DNA of 32,979 nt from Parasphingorhabdus sp. (GCA_030373505.1 JAUCYS010000022.1:1-32979), one strand, 5' to 3'; positions 1 through 8,293 are shown, counted from the first letter of the stretch. Notes: generated from the letters alone by a model not told the origin. Made by a program: numbers and translations.

Positions 1-1585
1 AATCTACTGAATCAGAAAATCGGCGCGGACGAAAGGGTATTTTTAGAGGTGGCCGATAGTTGAGCCGTTCGTCCAATATCCACAAATTCTGCTGGCTAAA
101 CAAAATATTATCGGTGTCCGATCTCATCGGAAAAATCAGATGGTGAACCACCTTTTCCAGTGGATATTTTTCATCTTTCTTGTCACGGGAAATTGCTTTT
201 TTAAACAAATCTAAGATGATCCGGCGGTGGGCCACATACTGGGCAAGAGCAGCCACTCCCACTTCGTTTTGGTTGTTTAAGAATTCACCAATGCGCTCTT
301 CATACTCATCATAATCGTCAAGTTTTGCAGCTTCCAATAAAATCCGGTTGCCTTCACGCTTTAACTCAACTTCAATTGCATGCAATTCTCGATGAAGTGC
401 AAATTCTATTTCATTTCGAGTACCATCTCGAGGAATTCTATCGATGAATTCAGGGTATCGCTTCAACAGGATACGATAGTGTGGAGCATCCGATTCTATA
501 TAGCTCTCGATTTTTTTGAGTTTAACTTCATTTATTGACTTAATAATCCCAGAGAGGTCGTCCTGAACGAACTCAAGGACCCCTTCACGAATTTCAGAGC
601 GGCGAATTTCATCATCGAACAAGTCAGTATTGGCATTTTCATGCGCGAGATCATCCACTTCTTGTTCGCTTAAAACAAAATCAGTTCGGGCGGGGTTCAC
701 CCGCTGATTCAAATATTCTCCTGTCACAACCGCAAGATAAACGAAGCTTTCGCCAGCATCATCCACTAAACGGCCACTGAAATTCGGTAGAAATTTATCC
801 AACGATTCGGTCATGACGGCTCGATTATCGGCGCAGTAAACAATCCTATTGCGCGATGATCGAGGCTCACTAATCCGAAAGCTAATAACCGAGAATTCTT
901 TACCCCGAATTTCAAATCTCGAGTTGTTGGATTGCGACCTGAAATTGTTTTTGAATACCGCATTTACCGACAATGTTTGCGCACCATCAGTTATAGTTAT
1001 CTTCGGACAGTCCTCGTCCATGAGCACCAGAATAAAATGCTCACAGAGTCTCCTCGCGAGTTGATCTATGTCTGAAGGTACCTCCGATTTCCAAGGATCA
1101 CTAAATCCGCGCAAAGTTATCGATGTGCCGACCTTTTTGCCTGACACCGGTAAAATCGAAACATCGTTTGGGTCATATCCAGTGGTGAAATCAAATGAGC
1201 GTTCATATGCTTTCTTTTCATCCGCGTCATAGAAACAGCTACGGACCTCGATCTTATCGTAGGCTTTCAACCACGTCAGCCGCCCAAGCCCCTTCCCTCC
1301 CTGATTGATTTTGTATGTAGAAAATGCGGTATTGAACGAGTCCATGTTATTGTCGTGAAAGCCCACACCGTTATCAGTTATTGTAAATCCATTTATGGCT
1401 GGGTTGTCATCCAAACCGAGTGTTTTTTCGCGATGGATATTGATACCAATGTGCGGACTTTCGGTGTTACCCTCATTGATTGCCTGAATTGCATTCATGA
1501 CTGCCTCGAAAAGCGGCAACAGAGACTTCCACTTGGGTAAGTGTGTTTGTCTAACCTGACCAACTAGGCTTGCACGCCATTCCAT
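1..1585 (-). CDS. GHKL (Hsp90-like) ATPase, partial, runs off the left edge
   Basis: Reading the minus strand from ATG at 1585 gives about 528 codons with no stop to base 1, so the gene continues outside the window. An in-frame TAA lies 21 bases upstream of the ATG, which supports this start. The N-terminus carries the GHKL ATP-binding boxes: N box FEAVMNAIQA (E27, N31), G1 box DNGVGF (D71-F76) and glycine lid GGKGLGR (G96-R102). The region VNPARTDFVL and the following charged helical stretch resemble the uncharacterised bacterial ATP-binding proteins often found in restriction or defence islands; many of those end in a nuclease-like domain, which would lie outside this window. The base composition is far more AT-rich than the genes to the right, which suggests transfer. 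The ATPase fold is secure; a defence role is inference. Confidence 0.85.
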   Translation of the reverse strand, partial: MEWRASLVGQVRQTHLPKWKSLLPLFEAVMNAIQAINEGNTESPHIGINIHREKTLGLDDNPAINGFTITDNGVGFHDNNMDSFNTAFSTYKINQGGKGLGRLTWLKAYDKIEVRSCFYDADEKKAYERSFDFTTGYDPNDVSILPVSGKKVGTSITLRGFSDPWKSEVPSDIDQLARRLCEHFILVLMDEDCPKITITDGAQTLSVNAVFKNNFRSQSNNSRFEIRGKEFSVISFRISEPRSSRNRIVYCADNRAVMTESLDKFLPNFSGRLVDDAGESFVYLAVVTGEYLNQRVNPARTDFVLSEQEVDDLAHENANTDLFDDEIRRSEIREGVLEFVQDDLSGIIKSINEVKLKKIESYIESDAPHYRILLKRYPEFIDRIPRDGTRNEIEFALHRELHAIEVELKREGNRILLEAAKLDDYDEYEERIGEFLNNQNEVGVAALAQYVAHRRIILDLFKKAISRDKKDEKYPLEKVVHHLIFPMRSDTDNILFSQQNLWILDERLNYRPPLKIPFRPRRFSDSVD

Positions 1586-1879
1586 AATTGTATCCAAATC
1601 GTTTTAATTTTTCGAAGGTACGATGTATCCTGTACTGCACAAACATCTTTCTCGATTTCAAATCAAGCCTGCAGTAACAATCGACGGAATCTCTCACCTA
1701 CCAACCGACAACTGCACTCGCATTGCACGCACCAACCCAAGCAAGGTCTCCAGCGTTATATTGCCATTCGCCCGCAACGCTTAGTAAATTGCGTGCAGCG
1801 TCGTATTGCTATCCGTCGCTCGCGAGAAATTAGCCTATCCTATTCTGAAGTTAATGAAAAGAGACAGGCACCACCCCAA

Positions 1880-1901
1880 CCCCTCCTCTGAAGAGGAGGG
1901 G
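1880..1901. repeat. REP-like GC-rich hairpin
   Basis: The arm CCCCTCCTC (1880-1888) pairs perfectly with GAGGAGGGG (1893-1901) across a TGAA loop. It is followed by CTTCGTGCCTTCGCGGCTTCG, an intergenic phrase that looks like dispersed repeat sequence. There is no T tract on either side, so it is not a typical terminator. Copy number in the genome cannot be seen from here. Confidence 0.45.
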
Positions 1902-1999
1902 CTTAAGTGTCTTCGTGCCTTCGCGGCTTCGTGCGATCCGATGGACGTCCTAAATCAAGTTCAAGATGACGAAGACCGCGCTACGCCCTACCCTACCAC

Positions 2000-2029
2000 A
2001 AAAAAAACGCCGGCATAAAAACACCGGCG
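2000..2029 (-). terminator. Intrinsic terminator of the host-attachment-family gene
   Basis: Read on the minus strand, the stem CGCCGG (2029-2024) pairs with CCGGCG (2013-2008) around a 10-base loop and is followed by eight T residues (2007-2000). It lies about 45 bases past the stop codon at 2075. Confidence 0.85.
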
Positions 2030-2074
2030 CCTTTCCTAATTCCAATATGGCATCATCAATGCCACCAACCGCAA

Positions 2075-2467
2075 TTACTGCGAAATCGACTTCTCGATAT
2101 CCTCAACCGGCGAATTGATCAGCGTCTTCGCCTGTTCCAGCACCAGCTTGTCGGTCACTTCCTGATGCAGCAGCGGGCGGATTTCGCCCAGCGTGTCGGG
2201 GTCGGCGACGAGGATCAGCCGTTCGAAATCGCCCTTGTGGGCATGATGGTACAGGCGCTCGGCGATGATCTTCGAGAAGGTCGCCTCCATGCTTTCGCGC
2301 GGCGATTGCTCGGACGGCGATTTGCCGGCGGGGCCCTGGTCGGCGAGATCGCCCGGCGTCCAGTCGCCGTCATGCTCCAGCGAGCCGCCCTTGACGCGGA
2401 AGGTCTTGGCCTCCTCGCCCGTGGCAACGACGACAAATGTATCTTCGGGAAAGCTCAAATTGCTCAA
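2075..2467 (-). CDS. Host attachment family protein
   Basis: This 130-residue soluble acidic protein matches the host-attachment family (often described as required for attachment to host cells, related to eRF1-like domains). The visible signature is the C-terminal half, with LILVADPDTLGEIRP at about residues 84-98 followed by a helical tail with KTLINSPVEDIEK. The biochemical role of the family is not settled. The start is TTG at 2467: no in-frame ATG fits, and AAGGA sits seven bases before this TTG. It is divergent from the TonB-dependent receptor, with 229 bases between starts, and has its own intrinsic terminator, so it is probably a single-gene unit. Confidence 0.8.
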   Translation of the reverse strand: MSNLSFPEDTFVVVATGEEAKTFRVKGGSLEHDGDWTPGDLADQGPAGKSPSEQSPRESMEATFSKIIAERLYHHAHKGDFERLILVADPDTLGEIRPLLHQEVTDKLVLEQAKTLINSPVEDIEKSISQ

Positions 2468-2644
2468 TGGAAATTCCTTTTTGTTGTTCAGATATTTAAC
2501 GCCCTGCGGTCAAAAAGGTTGCCTGCTGCGTTCGGCGGCGGGCGAGCGGGCCCAGCTTTTCCTCCGAGATTCCAGCCGTCACAAGACTGTCGCACAGCCT
2601 TATGCAAACTGTCATGCAAACCCCGTCAGCCTGTCACAGCTTTG

Positions 2645-2657
2645 CTGCACTGCACCA
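2645..2657. promoter_or_regulatory. TGC-N3-GCA operator upstream of the TonB-dependent receptor (PhaR-like)
   Basis: The site CTGCACTGCACCA has the TGC-N3-GCA core. Its 13 bases TGCACTGCACCAT are identical to a site upstream of the phasin promoter at 8276-8288. It ends about 40 bases before the receptor start codon, so it could lie in or just below the promoter. Assignment to PhaR is inference from motif shape and the phasin link. Confidence 0.45.
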
Positions 2658-2696
2658 TCCATTCCAGTGTCGCACATAAAAAGGTTGATTCCCTCC

Positions 2697-5021
2697 ATGA
2701 CAAAATCGTCTCCCCTCGCTCTCGTTCGGCCCTCGCTGATCGCCCTCGCCTCTGCGCTGTTTGTCGCCGTGCCGGCCCTCGCCCAGACCGGCGGGGAAGA
2801 TGTCGCGGAGGAAGCCGACGAAGATGTCATCATCGTCACCGCGCAGAAATTCGAGCAGAAATCAACCGATGTGCCGATCACCATTTCCGCTGTCTCCAGC
2901 CAGCAGATGGAGCGGCTCGGCGTGTCCGATCTCGACGAACTGTCCAACTATGTCCCCGGCCTCAATATCCAGGAACAGAGCGCCAACAATCCCGGCATCG
3001 TCATCCGCGGCATCACCTCGGACAGCGGCTCGTCGCAGCAGGCGGCGCGGGTCACGCTCTATTATAACGGCGTCGATATCTCGCGCTCGCGCGGTTCCTA
3101 CCAGGCGATCTACGATGTCGACCGGGTCGAGGTGATCAAGGGGCCGCAGGCGACCCTGTTCGGCACCGCCTCCGCCGTCGGCGCGATCAGCATCATCTCG
3201 GCCAAGCCGGAACCCGGCTTTTCGGGCAAGCTGACCGCCGGGATCGGCAATTTCGACCAGCGGCTGGTCAGCGGCCATGTCAATGTCGGCAATGACATGA
3301 TCGCAGCGCGCGTCGCCGGCGAATGGAAGAAGCGCGACGGCTATATCACCAACCTGTCGGACCGGCAGGGCGATCTCTATGCGCAGGACCAGCTCGGGCT
3401 GCGCGGCTCGCTGCGCTTCACGCCAAGCGACGCGCTGACCATCGACCTGATCGGCACCTATGACCAGCAGCGCAACAGCGGCACGCCCTTTATCTCGGGC
3501 AATTTCCCGACTTCCGCCGGGCCAGCCAACAAGTTCGGCCCCGCCAATCTGTCCGGCGCACCGGCCGGCATTTCGGCATCGGCACTGGGCAGCGACGATC
3601 TCGGCCTGCGCCGCGAAGTCTATGACGGCAATCTGACCGCCAGCTATGACTTTGCCGACGGCTGGAACTTCACCACGGTCAACGGCTATCGCAAGTTCGA
3701 CAGCCAGGAAGTGTTCGACGCCGACGGTTCGGCTGCCTGGTATCTGGAATTCACCGAGGATTCGCAGGGCTGGCAGGTCAGCCATGAATCGCGCTTCGCC
3801 TATCAGGACGACAATGTCCGCGCCTCGTTCGGCTGGAACTATTTCCACGAGGACAATTTCCAGCGCGTGCCCTTCTCGAGCGAGGAAGGGACCTTCCTGC
3901 AGTGCAGCGCCAACCTGATTCCCGGCCTCGGCTGCATTGCCGCCGACGGCAGCGTTGCCGCTGCTGGTGCCACGGCGATCCTGACCGGCGGTTTGGCCAC
4001 CGTGCTTCCCTACAGCTCCGAGTTCACCAACCTCGGCATCAACGACAGCTATTCGGTGTTCGGCGATGTACGCTGGACGGTGACGCCCAGCCTCGAGTTG
4101 ACCGCCGGCGTTCGCGGGCTGATCGAGAAGCGCAAGTCGGGTTATAATGCTATCGCACCGGCTAGCGTTCTCACTGGCGGATCGCTGATCCCGGGCCAGA
4201 CGACGACCAACGGTACCTTGTGGTCGGAAGACAGCTTTACCGCAGTCCTGCCGCGCTTCAATGCGCTCTATCGCCTGTCCGACGATGTCAATATCTATGC
4301 CACCGTCTCCAAGGGCCGTCGCTCGCCCACCGTCAACCAGACGGCAACATCGAGCAGCGTCATCCCCGAGGAGAATGTCTGGAACTATGAAGGTGGCATC
4401 AAGGGCTCCTCCGGCATTCTGTCCGGCTCGCTCGGCGTCTATTATCAGAAATACAGCAATTTCCAGGTCTCGCGCATCATCTCCGATCCCAATGATCCCT
4501 CTGGCCTGCCGGTCGGATCGACCCTCACCGAAAGCGCCGGTTCGGCCAGCAATCTCGGCGTCGAGGCCGAGCTGCAGTTGCGACCGACCGACTGGCTGAC
4601 CGTCTTCGGCAATGTCGGCTGGATCGACGGCGGCATCGACGACAAGCCGGAAAACGGCATCTATGCCGGCAACCGCTTCCGCCTGCAGCCGGAATGGCAG
4701 GCCGCTGGCGGCTTCACAATCGACGCGCCGCTGGCCAATGGCATGCGCCTGTTCCTGACGCCGAGCATCACCTATCGCAGCAAGATCTTCTTCGAAACCA
4801 CCAACCGTCCGGAGATCGCCCAGGGTCCGGTCACGCTGGTTAATGCCAAGGGTGGTGTCAGTTTTGCCGAAGACCGGTTCGAACTTGCCGCTTTTGTACG
4901 AAATCTGACCAACAAGGACTATCTGCTCGATGCCGGCAACACCGGCGGCGCGTTCGGCTATCCGACCTTCATTCCGGCCGAACCGCGCTTCTACGGCATC
5001 CAGGCCAGCGCGAAATTCTAG
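2697..5021 (+). CDS. TonB-dependent outer-membrane receptor
   Basis: The 774-residue protein begins with a signal peptide (residues 1-30, ending ALA-Q). A TonB-box-like stretch DVIIVTAQK follows near residues 42-51, then a plug domain (TDVPITISAVSS, VIRGITSD, VEVIKGPQATLFG) and a large beta-barrel ending in Phe. It probably imports a substrate across the outer membrane using TonB-ExbBD energy; the ligand cannot be read from sequence. The open frame extends 144 codons upstream, but only ATG 2697 precedes the signal peptide, so that start was chosen; its Shine-Dalgarno (AAGG) is weak and distant. A strong terminator follows at 5072. No transporter or catabolic genes sit beside it. Confidence 0.92.
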   Translation: MTKSSPLALVRPSLIALASALFVAVPALAQTGGEDVAEEADEDVIIVTAQKFEQKSTDVPITISAVSSQQMERLGVSDLDELSNYVPGLNIQEQSANNPGIVIRGITSDSGSSQQAARVTLYYNGVDISRSRGSYQAIYDVDRVEVIKGPQATLFGTASAVGAISIISAKPEPGFSGKLTAGIGNFDQRLVSGHVNVGNDMIAARVAGEWKKRDGYITNLSDRQGDLYAQDQLGLRGSLRFTPSDALTIDLIGTYDQQRNSGTPFISGNFPTSAGPANKFGPANLSGAPAGISASALGSDDLGLRREVYDGNLTASYDFADGWNFTTVNGYRKFDSQEVFDADGSAAWYLEFTEDSQGWQVSHESRFAYQDDNVRASFGWNYFHEDNFQRVPFSSEEGTFLQCSANLIPGLGCIAADGSVAAAGATAILTGGLATVLPYSSEFTNLGINDSYSVFGDVRWTVTPSLELTAGVRGLIEKRKSGYNAIAPASVLTGGSLIPGQTTTNGTLWSEDSFTAVLPRFNALYRLSDDVNIYATVSKGRRSPTVNQTATSSSVIPEENVWNYEGGIKGSSGILSGSLGVYYQKYSNFQVSRIISDPNDPSGLPVGSTLTESAGSASNLGVEAELQLRPTDWLTVFGNVGWIDGGIDDKPENGIYAGNRFRLQPEWQAAGGFTIDAPLANGMRLFLTPSITYRSKIFFETTNRPEIAQGPVTLVNAKGGVSFAEDRFELAAFVRNLTNKDYLLDAGNTGGAFGYPTFIPAEPRFYGIQASAKF

Positions 5022-5071
5022 ACCGCTGACCCGGGCGGCCTTCGGTCCGGCCGGCCATCAAGCGTAAAATA

Positions 5072-5113
5072 AAGTCCCGGCAAAGCTTTGCGCCTTTGCC
5101 GGGACTTATTTTT
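5072..5113 (+). terminator. Intrinsic terminator after the TonB-dependent receptor
   Basis: A 14-base perfect stem AAGTCCCGGCAAAG (5072-5085) pairs with CTTTGCCGGGACTT (5094-5107) over an eight-base loop and is followed by ATTTTT. It lies 50 bases past the receptor stop. Confidence 0.92.
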
Positions 5114-5186
5114 GAGCGCCCGGAAATGGTTTATTAACCCTATTTTCACTTCCCCTGCCTAGTCAGATTATCTTGCACGATCGGCT

Positions 5187-6386
5187 ATGGCAGGATGTCC
5201 CCAACTCATGAATATAACGGCGCTATTCGGGAAAAAATGGCCGCTGCTCGGGCAGGCTCCGTGGCTGTCCCCGAAAATTCCGTCGGAAATCCAGTCATCG
5301 GTAGAGGATATGCAGTTGCGACGGGCAATGACTCACGTGCCGATGCTGTATCTGGTCGCCATCTTCAATCTTCTGGCAGTGATGATCCTGTCCGCGCACG
5401 AGGGCGTGGCGATCATCTATTATGCCTGGATGGGAATATTTGCACTGGCCTGCCTGGTCCGGATGATCATGTGGGTGCGGCTTCCCGACCATAAGGAGTT
5501 CCGGGGCTCCTCGCGAAAACTGCTGCGCAATCTCAGCCTGCTTTCGGTCGGCATCGTGACCTTCCTGAGCCTCTGGTCGGTCTTTGTCGTGGCAACCGAC
5601 GCATTCGAAAACCAGATATTCATTCCCATGTCGCTGGTCTTCGGGTCGACCTGTATCGCCCATTGCCTGGCCTGTATAAAAAGGGCCGCGGTCACCGTTC
5701 TGATCGTGGGCGTCCTGCCCTCCGCATTTGCCATGATATTGTTCGGCGGCTTTGACGAGCTGATGATGGGATGGAGCATGATCACGATTGCGCTGCTGAT
5801 GATCCGTTTCGTCATCGACAGCTACAATCAGATCATTTCCGGTCTGATCATGCGGCACACCATATGGAAACAGGCGCATAGCGACGCCCTGACCGGCCTC
5901 GCCAACCGCCGCGCGATGATGAACCATCTGCTGCTGGCCGAACAGTCTTTCGCCAGCACCGGCATCGGCTTTGCCGTCGCGCTGATCGATCTCAACCATT
6001 TCAAGGACGTGAATGACACGCTGGGTCATGATATCGGCGACCATCTTCTGGTCGAGGTTGCCGACCGGCTGACCAAAAGCTGCGCAGATGACGAGATTGT
6101 CGGCCGTCTCGGCGGCGACGAATTTCTGATCCTGATCCCGGGTGTGACCGAAAGGGAACACGCTGCGGCACGCGCTGCCGCCTTTCTTTCCGGCTTTGCC
6201 AGACCCGCGAATATCAACGGCCATGTGCTGAGACCATCGGCCAGCGTCGGCATCGCTGTTCAGGCACTGGACGGCGATGGTGCCGAGCAATTGCTCAAGG
6301 CTGCCGATACCGCCCTCTATGAAATGAAGCGTAGCGGCAGAGACAGGAATCTGTTTGTCACCCAGCCGCTGCGGAAACTCGCTTGA
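5187..6386 (+). CDS. Membrane-bound GGDEF diguanylate cyclase
   Basis: The 399-residue protein has an N-terminal membrane region with about five to six hydrophobic helices (residues 50-220) and a C-terminal GGDEF domain. That domain begins at HSDALTGLANRRAMM (about 230) and has the intact active-site loop GGDEF at residues 309-313, so it should condense two GTP into cyclic di-GMP. The four residues where the inhibitory RxxD site would lie (five residues before GGDEF) read ADDE, so product inhibition at that site is probably missing. The membrane part is not a recognised named sensor. The start could be ATG 5187 or ATG 5208 (MNITALF); neither has a strong ribosome site. It appears to be transcribed alone. 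Confidence 0.9.
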   Translation: MAGCPQLMNITALFGKKWPLLGQAPWLSPKIPSEIQSSVEDMQLRRAMTHVPMLYLVAIFNLLAVMILSAHEGVAIIYYAWMGIFALACLVRMIMWVRLPDHKEFRGSSRKLLRNLSLLSVGIVTFLSLWSVFVVATDAFENQIFIPMSLVFGSTCIAHCLACIKRAAVTVLIVGVLPSAFAMILFGGFDELMMGWSMITIALLMIRFVIDSYNQIISGLIMRHTIWKQAHSDALTGLANRRAMMNHLLLAEQSFASTGIGFAVALIDLNHFKDVNDTLGHDIGDHLLVEVADRLTKSCADDEIVGRLGGDEFLILIPGVTEREHAAARAAAFLSGFARPANINGHVLRPSASVGIAVQALDGDGAEQLLKAADTALYEMKRSGRDRNLFVTQPLRKLA

Positions 6387-6438
6387 ACGGCAAAGCCGAA
6401 TAGACAGCTGCTTGATAGACGCTTGTCTTTGTATTTCT

Positions 6439-6479
6439 ATTTTATCCTAAAAATTTACAGCCGATTTTTAAGATAAAAT
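6439..6479. repeat. Long AT-rich inverted repeat between convergent genes
   Basis: Arms 6439-6454 and 6464-6479 pair over 16 positions with one mismatch (C6447 against A6471), around the loop TTACAGCCG. Nearly all pairs are A-T, unlike every other terminator in the window. It lies 52 bases past the diguanylate cyclase stop and 29 bases past the ICMT stop on the other strand. It may be a weak two-way terminator or a protein-binding site. Confidence 0.6.
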
Positions 6480-6508
6480 ACGAGGTTTCCGGTCATCCAA
6501 AAAACCGC

Positions 6509-7069
6509 TTATTGGCCCGAACTTTCACGAACTTTGGACTGGCCGCGCTCGCCAAGAACCTTGTTTTCCACCCCGATCCGGTGTCGCAACAACAGCGCGT
6601 TAAGGATCGAGAAGACCAGCGCCACCCACGGCAGGCCCAGCATCAGCGGCACGATCGCGATCTCGAGGACTACCACCAGATAATTAGGATGGCTGATGAA
6701 TTTATAGGGCCCCCGCTTCACCCGGTCGAAATGCGGCGCCGAGATGATCCGGGTGGTCCACCAGCGGCCGATGCTCGCCAGCGTCCAGACGCGCAACAGC
6801 TGCGTGGCGACAAACAGCGCCAGCATCGCCGGATGGATGGCATGCTGCGGATCGACCAGCAGCGCGATGATCGCGATCCAGGCGCTGTGGAGAAAGATGA
6901 AATATTGATAATGGTCCGCGCCATGTTCCTGCCCGCCTTCGCCGAGCAGCCGGCGGGTGTTGCGATTGGCGTGAACCAGTTCAGCCAGCCGCTGGACCAC
7001 GATATAGACCAGCACCCAGGTCACCGAAGTCGGGCTGCTGGTAAATAGGGCGCCGAGCGGATCGGTCAT
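6509..7069 (-). CDS. Isoprenylcysteine carboxyl methyltransferase (ICMT) family membrane protein
   Basis: This 186-residue protein has about four hydrophobic helices and the ICMT-type C-terminal signature RVKRGPYKFISHPNYLVVVLE, where the RHPNY-like motif binds S-adenosylmethionine in the family. In bacteria, such proteins coupled to type III polyketide synthases methylate or tailor the lipid product (for example the SrsB-type partner). Its ATG overlaps the synthase TGA as ATGA (7066-7069), indicating translational coupling and a joint pathway. Other possible roles for ICMT-fold proteins exist, and the substrate is inferred from the neighbour. Confidence 0.85.
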   Translation of the reverse strand: MTDPLGALFTSSPTSVTWVLVYIVVQRLAELVHANRNTRRLLGEGGQEHGADHYQYFIFLHSAWIAIIALLVDPQHAIHPAMLALFVATQLLRVWTLASIGRWWTTRIISAPHFDRVKRGPYKFISHPNYLVVVLEIAIVPLMLGLPWVALVFSILNALLLRHRIGVENKVLGERGQSKVRESSGQ

Positions 7070-8115
7070 GCCGCCCCCTGCGGATCAACTATCCCGAGCG
7101 CTGCGGTAAAGCCCGGCCCCAGCGCGGTCAGCAAGATCGGCTTGTCCGGTTTCTGCTGCAAAATATGCTCAAGCACGAACAGCACGGTCGGCGACGACAT
7201 ATTGCCATGCTCGCGCAGGATCGCACGGGTGGCGGGAATGGCTGCGATCGCGGGAGCAAAATATGCCTCCAATGCTTCCACCACCCTGCCCCCGCCGGGA
7301 TGGCAGGCGGGTTCGGCAAGATCGGATTTTGTCAGGCCCTGCCCTTCCAGAAACGCATCGCAAAAAGGCGCGAAGTCCCTGGTGACAAAGGTGGGAATAT
7401 CGCGAGCCAGCACGAGGTCGAAACCGGTAGCCCCTACCTCCCAGCCCATCATGTCGCGCGTGTCCGGCCAGGTCTTCTGTTCGAAAGCGCGAAAAGCGGG
7501 AGCATCGCCCTCGCCCGCCTTGCCGCTGATCACCACTGCCGCGCAACCGTCGGCAAACAGCGCGGTGGCGATCATGTTCTTCTTGTCGAACTGGCTATAG
7601 TCATAGGAAAGGCTGCACAATTCCAGGGCTACCAGCAGGACATTCTGGCCGCCATTGGCCGCCGCCAGATCATTTGCCAGCCGAAGCCCGAGCACGCCAC
7701 CGGCACAGCCGTGGCCGAAAACCGGAATGGTCTGGGTTGCCTGATCGAATCCCATTGCCTCTATCATCCGGCTGGGAATGGAAGGCGTCATCGTCCCGGT
7801 GGTCGAGATCAGAACGATGGCGTCTATATCCGAAGGCAAGAACCCCGCCTTTTCCAGAGCATCCGCGCCCGCCTTTTGCACCAGTTCCGTTCCGACCTGA
7901 CCATATATCGCCGCCCGGCTCGTCCAGCTGCGGGGTTCGAGATAATAATCCGCCTCGCAGGCAAGATAGCGCTGATCAATCCCGCTATTGCCAAGGATCT
8001 GCTCCAGCCGGGCCGGCAGAGCAGCCCCCCGCGCCTTTGCCAGTACGGCCAGCACCTCGGATTGCGTGATCCGGTGATCGGGGACGGCGGTAGCAATGGA
8101 TAGCAGAGCGGACAT
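7066..8115 (-). CDS. Type III polyketide synthase (chalcone synthase-like)
   Basis: The 349-residue protein has the complete type III PKS catalytic triad: Cys137 in FGHGCAGGVLGL, His272 in ACHPGGG and Asn305 in GNMSSPT. It should extend a CoA-bound starter, probably a fatty acyl, with malonyl-CoA in the cytoplasm to give an alkylpyrone or alkylresorcinol; the exact product cannot be read. The open frame allows an ATG at 8214, but the extra 33 residues lack family similarity and ATG 8115 begins the canonical MSALLSIATAVP, so 8115 was chosen. It is the first gene of a two-gene operon with the ICMT-like methyltransferase. A TGC-rich site resembling the phasin operators lies 62-76 bases upstream. 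Confidence 0.92.
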   Translation of the reverse strand: MSALLSIATAVPDHRITQSEVLAVLAKARGAALPARLEQILGNSGIDQRYLACEADYYLEPRSWTSRAAIYGQVGTELVQKAGADALEKAGFLPSDIDAIVLISTTGTMTPSIPSRMIEAMGFDQATQTIPVFGHGCAGGVLGLRLANDLAAANGGQNVLLVALELCSLSYDYSQFDKKNMIATALFADGCAAVVISGKAGEGDAPAFRAFEQKTWPDTRDMMGWEVGATGFDLVLARDIPTFVTRDFAPFCDAFLEGQGLTKSDLAEPACHPGGGRVVEALEAYFAPAIAAIPATRAILREHGNMSSPTVLFVLEHILQQKPDKPILLTALGPGFTAALGIVDPQGAA

Positions 8116-8176
8116 GAAGCACTTTCGATAATATATTCCAACCTGTACAGCAGAAGCCCTGTCGAACCACTGAAAT

Positions 8177-8191
8177 CTGCAGCAGTGCACC
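8177..8191. promoter_or_regulatory. Candidate PhaR-like operator upstream of the polyketide synthase
   Basis: Read on the minus strand the site is GGTGCACTGCTGCAG, sharing TGCACTGC with the phasin operators and ending in CTGCAG. It lies 62-76 bases upstream of the synthase ATG, in the promoter zone. It matches less well than the two phasin sites. Confidence 0.35.
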
Positions 8192-8272
8192 AAATCCGGT
8201 ATCGTCAACCGCATGTGTCAAGGAAGATTGCGGCGTTGGCACCTGTATGTTTTCCGGCTTTGCAGCGGCTTA

Positions 8273-8287
8273 TTGTGCACTGCACCA
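8273..8287. promoter_or_regulatory. Upstream PhaR-like operator of the phasin gene
   Basis: TTGTGCACTGCACCA contains the odd palindrome TGCACTGCA (8276-8284), a TGC-N3-GCA core like the published PhaR consensus CTGC-N3/4-GCAG. It sits directly upstream of the -35 element at 8294. Confidence 0.6.
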
Positions 8288-8293
8288 TTTTTC

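Larger units (their letters stand above)
1586..2074. other. Gene-free boundary region between AT-rich island and core genes
   Basis: No convincing gene is visible in these 489 bases. The left part is AT-rich and should hold the promoter of the minus-strand ATPase gene. The right part holds a repeat-like hairpin (1880-1901) and the terminator of the next minus-strand gene. A 70-codon open frame at 1806-2018 has no protein-like composition and spans the hairpin. Confidence 0.6.

Noticed and set aside
1806..2018. 70-codon open frame in the gene-free boundary
   Set aside because: It has no ribosome site or protein-like composition and crosses the repeat hairpin.
5295..6290. 331-codon minus-strand frame opposite the diguanylate cyclase
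   Set aside because: It is a shadow frame: the plus strand has the intact GGDEF protein, and the minus translation is rich in Gln, His and Asp without any motif.
8116..8214. N-terminal extension of the polyketide synthase to ATG 8214
   Set aside because: It would put the TGC-rich operator inside coding sequence, and the residues do not match the family; ATG 8115 gives the canonical start.
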